DNA of 31,451 nt from Spirogloea muscicola. Taxonomy: Eukaryota; Streptophyta; Zygnematophyceae; Spirogloeales; Spirogloeaceae. The stretch is taken from assembly GCA_009602725.1 (NCBI GenBank), contig WELB01000059.1:334113-365563 (forward strand). Direction: 5' to 3'. Of this stretch, positions 1-12,031 are shown piece by piece. Both the position numbers and the translations under genes were made by a program. Within the stretch, counting starts at the first letter, position 1, and every line of letters starts with the position of its first letter. Below the pieces are notes generated by a model. That model ran no database searches. It saw nothing but the letters and a program-made list of their open reading frames with translations, and was not told the DNA's origin.

Positions 1-3000
1 CCGCCGCAGCAGCTGGACGCGGCGGCCGCGGCGGCGGACGCGGCGGCGGCCCGGGAGCTCGGCTTCGAGGTGGTGTCGTCGGACGTGGTCTCCGAGTACG
101 GCGCGGCGTGCGTGCTGTACCGCCACGCGCGCACCGGCGCGGAGGTGATGTCCGTGGCGGCGCCCGACGAGAACAAGGTCTTCGGCGCCGTCTTCCGGAC
201 GCCGCCGACGGACTCGACGGGCATCCCGCACATCCTGGAGCACAGTGTGTTGTGCGGCAGCCGGAAATATCCCATAAAGGAGCCGTTCGTGGAGCTCATG
301 AAGGGCTCCCTCAACACCTTCCTCAACGCCTTCACGTACCCCGACCGCACCTGCTACCCCGTCGCGTCCACCAACCTCGCCGACTTCTACAACCTCGTCG
401 ACGTGTACCTGGACGCCGTCTTCTTCCCCCGCTGCGTCTCCGACGAGCGCGTGTTCCAGCAGGAGGGCTGGCACTACGAGGTCTCTGCCGGCGACGACCG
501 CGAGCTCACCTACAAGGGTCAGCGAGCCCGCCGCCGCCGCCGCCTTGCCGCCGCCGCCGCTGCTGCCCCTGGCTCTGGTCGCTGTCAGCGGTGGCTGTGC
601 ACCAGCCGGCTCGGCTTGCCCTGACGCTGACGCGCCGTTGCTGGCGGAGCAGGAGTGGTGTTCAACGAGATGAAGGGCGTGTACTCGCAGCCGGACAGCA
701 TGCTGGCGCGCTACTGCCAGCAGGCCATGTTCCCCGACAACACCTACGGCGTGGACAGCGGCGGCGACCCCGCCGTCATCCCCTCCCTCACCTTCGCGCA
801 GTTCCAGGAGTTCCACCGCAAGTTCTACCACCCCAGCAACGCCCGCATCTGGTTCTACGGCGACGACGACCCCACGCGCCGCCTCCAGATCCTCAGCGGT
901 ACGGCCTGGAAGCAGCGTGCATCAGCGTTGGAGTTTGCAATAAAGCCCCATGGCTTCGGTATCGAGGGTCTGACTGGTTGTGATGGCCAACCTCTGCGCT
1001 GTCATTGCAGAGTACCTCGACAAGTTCGACCAGAGCAACGCGGCAGCTGAGTCGGAGGTCACGGTGCAGCCGCTCTTCAAGGAGCCTCGCGCCATTGTGC
1101 AGTCATACGCTGCCGGTACTGGGCCGCAGGAGGACGACGAGGATGATGATGGTACACCCGCCAGCGCCACCGAGGAACGGCGTGGTCACATGGTGTCTGT
1201 GAATTGGTTGCTCGCTGAAGAGCCGCTGACGGTGGAGCAGGAGCTGGCGCTGAGCTTCCTGGACCACCTGCTGCTGGGCACGCCGGCGGCGCCGCTTCGC
1301 CAGGCGCTGCTGCAGTCGGGCCTGGGCGAGGCGCTCGTCGGCGGCGGCCTGGAGGGCGACCTCCGCCAGCCCAGCTTCGCAATTGGCCTGAAGGGCTGCA
1401 CGGCCGAGTCGTCGGGCAAGGTGGAGGACCTGGTCCTCGCAACGCTCCGGGACCTGGCGGACGGCGATGGCTTCTCTGATGACGCGGTGGAGGCGTCCAT
1501 CAACACCATCGAGTTCTCGCTGCGCGAGAACAACACCGGCTCCTTCCCACGCGGCCTGTCGCTCATGCTCCGCTCCATGGGCAAGTGGCTGTATGGTGGT
1601 GACCCGCTGGAGCCGCTGCGGTTCGCAAAGCCGCTGGCGGACCTCAAGGCGCGGCTGGCGGAGCAGGGCATCAAGGGGGTCTTCTCGCCGCTCATCCACC
1701 AGTTCCTGCTCAACAACCCCCACCGCGTCACCATCAAGCTCCAGCCAGATGCGGAGCTCGGCAAGCGGCAGGAGGACTTGGAGCGGCAGCAGCTGGCGGC
1801 CGTCAAGGAGAGCATGACAGAGGAGGACCTGGCGGAGCTGCAGCGCGCCACGGACGAGCTTCGCCGCATCCAGGAGACGCCTGACGACCCAGAGGCGCTG
1901 CGCGTCGTGCCGTCGCTGTCTCTCGAGGACATCCCTCAGGAGCCGGCGCATGTCCCGATTGACGTACGAGCTGTGCTTCCACTTTCAGACTTGCATCTCA
2001 TGAGCCGCTCCTATGCCAGAGTGGCAGCATGTCAGCGTAGCTACTGCAGCACCTCTGAGAGCTTAGACGTAGATGGCTTTGGCAGGTACACGACGCAGGG
2101 GATGGAGCTGTTGTCCTCCGCCACGATCTTTTTACCAATGATGTCTTGTATGCTGAGCTGGCGCTGGACATGCGCGGCGTGCCCGCCTCTCTACTGCCTC
2201 TAGTGCCCTTGTTCTGGTAGGCCCCTATACTACCCTAAGCTTATCCAGGATCAATATAGGTAAATAGAGTGACTGAACCAGAATCTTTGTCACCCAGCAA
2301 TAGTAGGATCAATATAGGAGAATAGAGTGACTGAATCAAGATTTTTGTCGGCCAGAAATAGTACCTGAATTGTTGTTGAAGCTTAATGATTGAGGGTCTC
2401 GAGTCAGACGTGTAGCCAGGAGTTGTCAGAGTATAGGAGTGGAGAAACCCATAGGAGGGCTTTAGGTGCTGGCTGTGCCTCAGCTAGTGCTTTATATGTT
2501 ACAACTGTTTCATCATCTCTTGGTTTGTCAACACTGCAGTCAGTCGCTGATGGAGATGGGCACAGACAGCATGACATTTGTGGAGCTCAGCCAGCTGATT
2601 GGTCGCAAGACCGGGGGTATCTCCGTGTATCCGATGACCTCCTCTGTGCGTGGCAAGCCGGACCCATCATCTCACCTCATTGTCCGTGGCAAAGCGATGG
2701 CTGGTCAGGCTGCTGATCTTTTCAACCTGGTGCGCTCCCAACACAAGCCTTGACTCTGCAACATCCGCTTCGTAATGCTTGTCCACTTTCGTACTCTCTA
2801 CAGTTGCTTAGAAAAGAGAATGACTGGAGCCTGACAGCCCATCCTGCTCCCTCTGCAATGACAGATGCGCACGTTATTGATGGAGGTCTGCTTTGAGGAC
2901 CAACAGCGCTTCAAACAATTTGTCAGCCAAAGCAAGGCTCGCATGGAGGTGCAGTGCTTCTTGCCTGCTCTGATCCCTATTGCATCAAGGCTTGACCACC

Positions 3001-4787
3001 ATGTTAGTGGGCTGCCTCAGTAAAGCATCATCTCGTTCAACTATCTCTCTCCTGGCAGCCACGAGTGACGGGCGTGCTCTGCCATCATATGCATGGAACA
3101 GAGTAGGGTGATTGGGAGCGGGCACAGCTTCGCTGCTGCACGCCTGGATGCCATGCACAGCATCGCCGGCTGGGCATCAGAGCAGATGGGCGGGCTCAGG
3201 TGCGGTTGTGTCCTTGACAATCTTCCATTGACGTCTTCCATGTTTGCATCTGATAACAGCAGCTCAGTACATACTCCAAATGGCAGGATATGCTCCTCTT
3301 ACCTCTTTGGGTTCTCCTGGCTGTGCAGCTACTTGGAGTATGTACGGAGCCTGGAGAAGCGGGTTGACCAGGAGTGGCCTCAGGTTGTGGAGGCGCTGGA
3401 GACCATCCGCAGGAGCGTGCTGGCACGCCACGGTGCCATTCTCAACCTCACCGCGGACGAGGCGACGCTCACGAGCTCCGAGGCTCTCTCAGGGTCCCTC
3501 TTGGATCAACTGCCAAGTGCCGCTCCAGTGGACACTGCTGGAGAGCCCTGGAATCTGGTTCTACCAGTCTGCAACGAGGGGCTCATAATCCCCACTCAGG
3601 CATGCTCTGTGTCTGCTTGAAATAGCTAGAATTGCTTATGAAGCCCAACTCCTTGCGGACTTGTAATCTAGATCTTAAATATTCCCTCTTACGCATCCAC
3701 AGAAGGTGCTACAGGAGCTGCCACTCTGCTGTCTCAAATTTGTTGCTTCTGGGCATGTGTTGCTCCCAGGTGAATTACGTCGGCAAGGCTGCCAACTTAT
3801 TTGATACTGGGTACAAGCTGCATGGAAGCTCATATGTAATCTCCAAGCACTTGGGCACGACGTGGCTATGGGACCGTGTCCGAGTCAGCGGGGGAGCCTA
3901 CGGCGGCTTCTGCGACTTTGACTCTCACTCTGGTAATTGCCACTTGATGGGGCAGTAATGACAGTCACTTTCTTCTCAGCTAGAAACTTTATCAGCTAGA
4001 ACACTTTCAGTGTCTATCCTAGGCACTTGCATTTGAGTGTGGCGTTGCTTGATCCTATTATTGTGGTCGCACAACCTGAACAGGGATGTTCACATACCTC
4101 TCGTATCGCGACCCAAACCTGTTGAAGACATTGGACAACTACGACGGCACTGTGGACTTCCTGAGGGCCCTGGAGCTCGACTCCAGCACGCTCACTAAAG
4201 CCATCGTAGGTACAATTGGAGACATTGACAGCTACCAACTGCCGGATGCAAAGGGTTATTCCAGGTAACGCAATGGTCTTGGAAGGCATCTTCAAAGTGA
4301 TGTTGTTGCCAACCCTGTCTTTGTGCTGGTCATGCAAGCAAATAGTGTGATGATACTGACGAAGCATTGTTGGGACCCTACACTCAATCTGTTAATATCA
4401 ATTCTCATTGTTGCGACTGCAGCATGGTGCGGTATATGCTGGGCATCACTGAGGAAGAGCGACAACAACGTAGACACGAAGTGCTCTCCACAAGGTTACC
4501 GTCATCCCCACTTTGTGCAGCAGCAATGATGTGCTCTTCTCTTGTATGCTTACCACTATACTCAGCAGCTCCACTCCGTGAACGAGATGTGTATTACTGT
4601 CTCCTTTGGAGTGACTGAGACTTGGCTACATCGCTGGTGCAGCCTTGATGACTTCCACAAGTTTGCGGATGCTCTGGAGGTCGTGCGCAACAGTGGCTCC
4701 ATAGTGGTGGTGGCTGCTGCTGATAGTGTTGACAAGGCAAATGCTGATAGGCCATCCTTAAATTTGACTAAGCGAGTAGTGCTTTGA
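1..4787 (+). CDS. PREP1: Presequence protease PreP (M16C zinc metallopeptidase), 5' partial, 12 exons
   Basis: Spliced model: 1-517, 653-898, 1011-1963, 2086-2216, 2540-2729, 2865-2948, 3102-3199, 3329-3599, 3770-3932, 4084-4264, 4423-4494, 4643-4787 (1016 codons plus TGA). Every junction keeps frame and joins blocks conserved in plant PreP. The inverted zinc motif HILEH lies at residues 77-81 counted from the window start: two His zinc ligands and the catalytic Glu80; a further metal-ligand Glu is expected in the downstream FQQEGWHYE block. The C-terminal half carries RVSGGAYGG and SYRDPNLLKTL, diagnostic of the family. Plant PreP degrades cleaved targeting peptides and other short unstructured peptides in the mitochondrial matrix and chloroplast stroma. 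Codon 1 already lies just before the mature core, so only the start codon and transit peptide are missing. Intron 8 (3600-3769) starts with GC if the conserved PTQ-VNYVGKA junction is kept. Family identity is very secure; exact splice sites are inferred. Confidence 0.95.
2248..2363. repeat. 58-bp tandem duplication inside PreP intron 4
   Basis: Two adjacent copies, 2248-2305 and 2306-2363, both start GGATCAATATAGG, share AATAGAGTGACTGAA and end in ATAGTA, with about ten differences. The pair lies wholly within the intron between the exons ending at 2216 and starting at 2540. Confidence 0.85.
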
Positions 4788-5881
4788 GTGAAGACTTGAC
4801 AGAGAGGGCTTAGGCGTAAGCCACCGTTGTGTATAAATTCGACTGGCCCACATTGGGCCAAGCCCAGTCTAGTATCATCCATTATGGCAAGTTGGACTAT
4901 TTGCTTGCTGGCTTCTTTCAGTGGCCTTGTGGTACAGTAAAGCAGCAAAACAAAACCTCAAAACATGTTTCTCTTCTGGTGCGCAAGAATTACTGCTAAC
5001 CTTCACTGGTAGTTTCTCATCACTGCAGATCATTCTACTGTTGTTACACTCTGGATAAATGTCAGATTAGAAGAGCACTGTACTTGACTCCACAAGCGGA
5101 CAGGTCAGGAGCTTCTACAAGTAGAAGCTCCTGAACGTATGGCTGAGTCAAAGCTGTTCATCCTCACGACACTTACATTCACTTTCGAAATGCTAATGTA
5201 GTGAGCTACAAGCCCTGTCGAAAGAAGTGAGCAATGAGAAGCATTGACTACGAAACATGCCCTGCAATGGCAATTCATTAGTTTCCTACGACAACTGGAG
5301 GTCAACTTCGAACCAGAGGAGCAGCACAATACTCGAAGGGATTGAGCAAAGCCAAAGGAAGACACTGCACGTCAGATGTTGTTGCGTTGAAAGAAGAGCT
5401 CACGTCTCTGGAGGAAATCAAGGCTGCACTAGGCTTGTCAAGTGCTTGGCAAATGCATCAAATCAGATTGAAGTTTCTGCCGGAAGCAGCAGAGGGCAAG
5501 GAGAGTGGCTCTCCCAATGAGGGCAAGGGCTGTGATAAGCCAGCCCGAAAAGAATTGACAAGTTTTGAGGGCAAACCTTCTTGTATATGTGAACATGTTG
5601 ACCCAACAAAAGAGCAGCTTTTCTTATGTAAGTCAATGGCCCCGTTTGAGGGCCACAATACCATGAGACCTTCTGACTAGCAAGAGGGGCTTGCCTACTG
5701 CAGAGACGATGATTGCTATTAGGAAGAGATGGGGAGAACAAAGTGTGGGACAAGATAAGGGAGAGGAGAGAATGTGTGAGTGGCACAATTTATCTGGCCC
5801 CCTTTTGTTTGACATGAGTGACTGCAGTGTATTGCGAAGTTGGATGAGACTAAAGTCCTAGTAACAGGTGCTCAATATGTT
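4788..5881. other. Convergent intergenic region between PreP and PurC
   Basis: PreP ends at 4787 on + and PurC ends at 5882 on -, so this 1.1 kb holds both 3' UTRs. An open frame at 5342-5680 (+) reads as a lysine- and glutamate-rich peptide with a short possible coiled coil, but I recognise no domain and see no convincing flanking exons. I do not call a gene. The only clear structure is the hairpin at 5105-5134. Confidence 0.5.
5105..5134. repeat. Perfect 14-bp-arm hairpin with 2-nt loop
   Basis: TCAGGAGCTTCTAC (5105-5118), then AA, then the exact reverse complement GTAGAAGCTCCTGA (5121-5134). It sits about 320 bp past the PreP stop, between two converging genes. It could be an RNA 3'-end structure for either transcript, a small transposon remnant, or a recombination-prone palindrome. 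Confidence 0.85.
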
Positions 5882-8549
5882 CTACATTGATGTAGAGCTC
5901 CTCAATTTGAGGAGGGCATTATTCACATTCCGTGCCATACATTCGTGCACGTTTTCCTGAGAAGAGCAGAGTAACACAACAAGTATCAAACAGTCTGTCA
6001 CTAGCCATATACTTATACATTGCTTAGTAGCTTGCTGCCTCATGAGAGGCTTTCTTACCTGCAATTTCGGTGCCACAAATGGTAGCCCAGTAATAGATTC
6101 GTAAAGTAGGATGTATCTGAGATGAAGCCAGATTCCAGCAAGCAGGAAAATACCAACAATCAGCTCTTGAGCTTGTAATTAGATCTATGGATGATCACTT
6201 GCAGTTACCAAAGTCAGATGCAAGAGCAGGATCTCTGAAGGATGCCTTCATGATACTGTACAAGATAGTCAACATCCTCACCTCCAAGACAACTCAGCTA
6301 CCAGACTTGCTGGAGCATCAGGTAGGGCCTACATGTGCAGTGCGTAAAGATTGTCAGACAAGTAGGCCCTCAAGTCTGGCAAAGCACATCTGCTTTCTAC
6401 TTCTTAGGCTGCAAGGTTGCAACTCTAAGTAGAGACACACCTTGTCTTGATAAGGATCACAATTCTCTTTAAACCATAGGCGTAAGAACTCCTGTAAGAC
6501 CCGCCCAACCAGTCCAAGCATCACAAGGTAAGCATCATGGGCTATGACATAGTCAGGATAGCATACGAGCATTAACGCTAAGTTGAGAGAATTCTTGTTT
6601 ATGAACCTTGTCAATGCTCTGCGGCTCCAATCCAGCAGCATGCCTCTCATCGTAAGAGGCCGCTAACCAATAACGACTTGAATCTGGAGTGTGTATCTGC
6701 ATCCGGCAATTATTATTGGATTGTCAACTCAAAACCTCAGGCAAAGTGCTGGTGAGAAGCAAGTTATGCACATTCTGCCTTTGAAACACTCAAGTTGCAC
6801 TTGCTATTTGTGTGATAGCCCACATAAGCTAATTCCTACATAGACTCAACCATCACTATACACAAACTAGTCCAACAGAAGCAGTTCAAGACCTCACCTC
6901 ATCTGCCAACAGGATGTCACCATCTTTGCTTTTGCCGAATTCATACTTGGTGTCAACAAGAATGAGGCCATGGCTAGCAGCTACTTGCTGCAAGCTCGCC
7001 AACTCCTCACCTTAAGTTGCATTACTGGATTGGCATGCAGATTGATGAAACACAAATGCCAGCTAAGCTTGCCATAATTTGCCAGTGGTAGATTTCAGCT
7101 GCCATTTGGACGGTGCTGACCTGACCATGTAGAAACAGGGCCAGCGCTTTGCTCTTGACATCATCAAAGTCCACCCTAGTCATGAGGCCTCGATGGACTA
7201 TCTGCACGCACCATGAACAACTCTGGGGCCAGTTTGGTGCCTGCTTGTGCATGCACAGCGCCTCCCTCTGCCAAATGCGAAGCATGTCGCAAGCTGACAA
7301 GTCTTTGCGAAACTACAGTTGAGCTGACAGTCAAAGCAGCACAGCATAGGCACCTGCTCTGGATTCACAGGCTCATCATGGTCCTCAGCCTTGGTCGTAG
7401 GAGTGAGTATGTTGCATGCTAGCCGGTCATTCTTTCTCAAGCCTGCACTCTGCCAACGGTGACACTTCCTAAGAAGCAGCGCTTTACTCGACAAGGCCAG
7501 TCCAATCACACCAATCTAGTGAATTAAGGTTTCTGAGCAGAGTTTAAAACTGTAATTTCTCAACAGCAGGTATCTGCACTGGAGATCTGAACAACCTTCA
7601 GGAAGGGCGTTGCCGCAGTAGGTACGCATGCCCTGGTTGTACACAGTCCACAAGGAGGTACTTGTACTCCCAGTCACGAAAGCTCGCACTAAGAAGGCCC
7701 AAAAAGAGGGTTGCTCAGCTAGCAATTGCCAAACAAGGTTCAAGTGTACGTACGAAGGTTCTACTGTTCACCAAGGGATGTCAAGATGCTTAGACAATGA
7801 AATCTCTACGAAAAGCTGTGTTTCACTACTACATGCTTAGCTCTCGAGTGCAACTTCAGGAAAGTATTATCTAGGTCTCCAGTCCTAATTGATGCACGAA
7901 TTCAATTTCCTGCCGCAAGCTGTTCGCACCTACAAACTCCACGGGGAACATGGAGCACTTGCGGGCGATGGTGACATTCGGGTCTGGCGCCGAGACGAAG
8001 GCGTTGGCGGCGATGTGACGTGTGTTGGTGAACCACCAGGCGCTCGTCTCATTCAGGACCTACACCTTCCAGAGGCACGTTGTGAGCTGCCTGGTTGCGC
8101 TACTGCAGGGTCTAGCAGCCCGAAGACTTTACTGGCAGGGCTACGTATCCTGATGAAGGTGCACGAGCTACAAGCAGCCAATCTGCTCCAATCCAGTACC
8201 TGGCCCTTGAACGGCACCGACGCGAGGAGGCGGTCGAATGCGCTCTGACGGTCCGTGGTCACCAGAACCATGTACTCATCGGCGTCGTACACGTCGCGGA
8301 CCTGCCAGCGCCAAGCCTGGCGACGTGAGTAGGAGCCAGCCGGTGAGCACCTTGACGACGCTGGCGCTGCGCTGGTGCTCGGCGTCAGGGCCACGGCCAT
8401 GGCCGACGCCGGGCCGGGCGCGCACCTTGCCCTCCATCTTCGGGCCGAGGCCCGGCACGGCGCCGCCGTCGAGGCGCGAGCGCGTGAGGCAGCGCGGCAG
8501 CGCCTCCTCGATCGCGGNCCACGAGCGGCGCTGGCGGCAATGCCGCCAT
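5882..8549 (-). CDS. PURC: Phosphoribosylaminoimidazole-succinocarboxamide synthase (SAICAR synthetase), 12 exons
   Basis: Exons on the minus strand, first to last: 8549-8426, 8301-8200, 8059-7930, 7688-7596, 7442-7354, 7201-7121, 6987-6898, 6696-6607, 6491-6441, 6328-6282, 6116-6059, 5956-5882. With the N at 8518 removed this gives 342 codons plus TAG. The enzyme joins aspartate to CAIR with ATP to make SAICAR in de novo purine synthesis, a plastid step in plants. Both family signatures are visible: [14 protein letters not shown], split by the 7930/7688 junction, and LVDTKYEFG in the exon 6898-6987. [20 protein letters not shown] marks the ATP-binding N-lobe. ATG 8549 was chosen because it gives a phase-0 first exon once N is dropped, and because the order of blocks then matches monofunctional plant PurC. 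I see no obvious transit peptide in this start; an upstream start cannot be excluded. Confidence 0.93.
8518..8518. other. Single ambiguous base that breaks PurC exon 1
   Basis: An isolated N lies in plus-strand CGCGGNCCACG. Exon 1 (8426-8549) is 124 nt with it and 123 nt (41 codons) without it. Only the N-less reading joins the ATG at 8549 to the conserved residues before the first intron. It is best read as a base-calling or consensus insertion. Confidence 0.8.
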
Positions 8550-9928
8550 GGCGACCAGCAAAGCCAACGAGAAAGAGAAGGCTGTTGACGTTTAAAGAGC
8601 GGCTGTAGAAGACGAGAAACCGCCGTCTATCGACGTTGCGACGGCGGAGAGAAGGCGCGCGGTGATCATGGAATGAAGGAGACGCCACTTTATTGCTTCC
8701 TCCAATTTGGAGCCAATACACTGTGGATCAGTAGCCGACAGGGAGCTGAAGAAAGAAGGTGCTCGCCCATAGGAAATGGGGTCCAGAGTGGGGCGATGGC
8801 CATGACGGGTTCCTCCAACCACATCCAAAGAGAAGAATCTTCCAAGGAGAGTTTATTCAGAGCAGGAGATGCGGCGCTTGCCAGGTACAAGGAAATAGTA
8901 GTGAGCTCATTGGAATGGGGCGAAGGCCTTAAAAGGCCAGCCCGATCAAAGGCACAACCAGCTTGGCCGGACACTGGCCCTCCGAGGAAGTGGAAGATGT
9001 GAGAGAAGAGGAGCTTGACGCGCATCATACATCTCGCAAAGCTGTGTGCCAGTATACTGTCCAGACTGAGTAGTAGCTCAGTGGAGGGAACTACTAGAGT
9101 GAAGCCTTTTGGCTATAATTGAGGTAAGTAGCGGGGCGAATACAATCAGTAGTGTTCAAGTAGGAGAGAGAATCTCGTGTGTAGGGGCGGTGGCTTAAGT
9201 GGCCAGCCCAGGACTGAACAAGGAACAAAGGGGCCGGAAAGCTCATATCACTCGAGTGGCTACCACAAAATGCCTTCCAAAGAAGATGGGCCCAGACCCT
9301 GATACACACAGAGGGCTTACAAACGCTGGCCCCCTGCTTCCACTGCCTCAGTGCTGCAGTCAGGACTAGGACCACTCGCATCTTGATCATTGACAACATT
9401 GCGACTGTAAAAGGTCATTGGCAACAGGCCTAGGGCTACAGGCTGATAAACTTGGCAGACTACTCTTGGCAGATGCCATGGGAATCGCCAGACAGTACTT
9501 GACGATGAAGTCTCCAGCTTCGGGCTTGGCAGATCCTAGCAAGTTGAGTCCTTTGAAGGTGGTCAGCAACCATCTGAGTGACCAGTAAGTTAGAGTGGCC
9601 GGAATGACAGTGCTCGCTGACTTCGTCAGCAGGACCTTGACTTAGCATCTTGTCATATCACCCTCCCCATCCCGGACCGAGCTACCAATAATGGCCAGCA
9701 CCACACTTGCGAGGGAACCTTGAGAAACTTGTGAAAGCCAGGCTCTATGCACCCACAGGGCTGAGGGGGGGTGTCCCCTCAAAGCCTTGAATCCACAAGA
9801 GGTGTATTTTCAACATAGAGAGAATGAGAAGAATAGTACAGGATGAGGATGGGTAAGTCCCCAGGAAAGAAGGGGGCAGAGCAAAGAGGGAGCGTGAGTC
9901 CTGTCAGGCATGAGTCCAGAGGAGTCGC
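8550..9928. other. Intergenic region between the PurC 5' end and the LHCA3 3' end
   Basis: Both flanking genes are on the minus strand, so this 1.4 kb holds the PurC promoter and the LHCA3 3' UTR. Open frames here are short and unlike known proteins. It contains a degenerate copy of the window's dispersed repeat (8695-8790) and several GGCCAGCCC words (near 8935 and 9200) typical of that repeat. A small GC stem, TGAGGGG/CCCCTCA, lies near 9761-9780. No gene is supported. Confidence 0.5.
8695..8790 (+). repeat. Degenerate copy of the GCTCGCCCAT dispersed repeat
   Basis: GAGCCAATACACTGTG near 8710 matches GAGCCAATACATTGTG near 30540, and 8761 starts GCTCGCCCATAGGAAATGGG, matching the core copies at 19259, 19343, 30698 and 31280. 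The palindromic part is eroded. Confidence 0.55.

Positions 9929-12031
<2,103 letters not shown>

Noticed and set aside
1103-1951. Long minus-strand frame opposite PreP exon 3
   Set aside because: Shadow of the GC-rich coding exon; the Arg/Leu/Gln-rich product has no domain and the sense frame is clearly PreP.
5342-5680. 112-residue plus-strand frame between PreP and PurC
   Set aside because: No recognisable domain, no partner exons, and it lies where the two 3' UTRs are expected.
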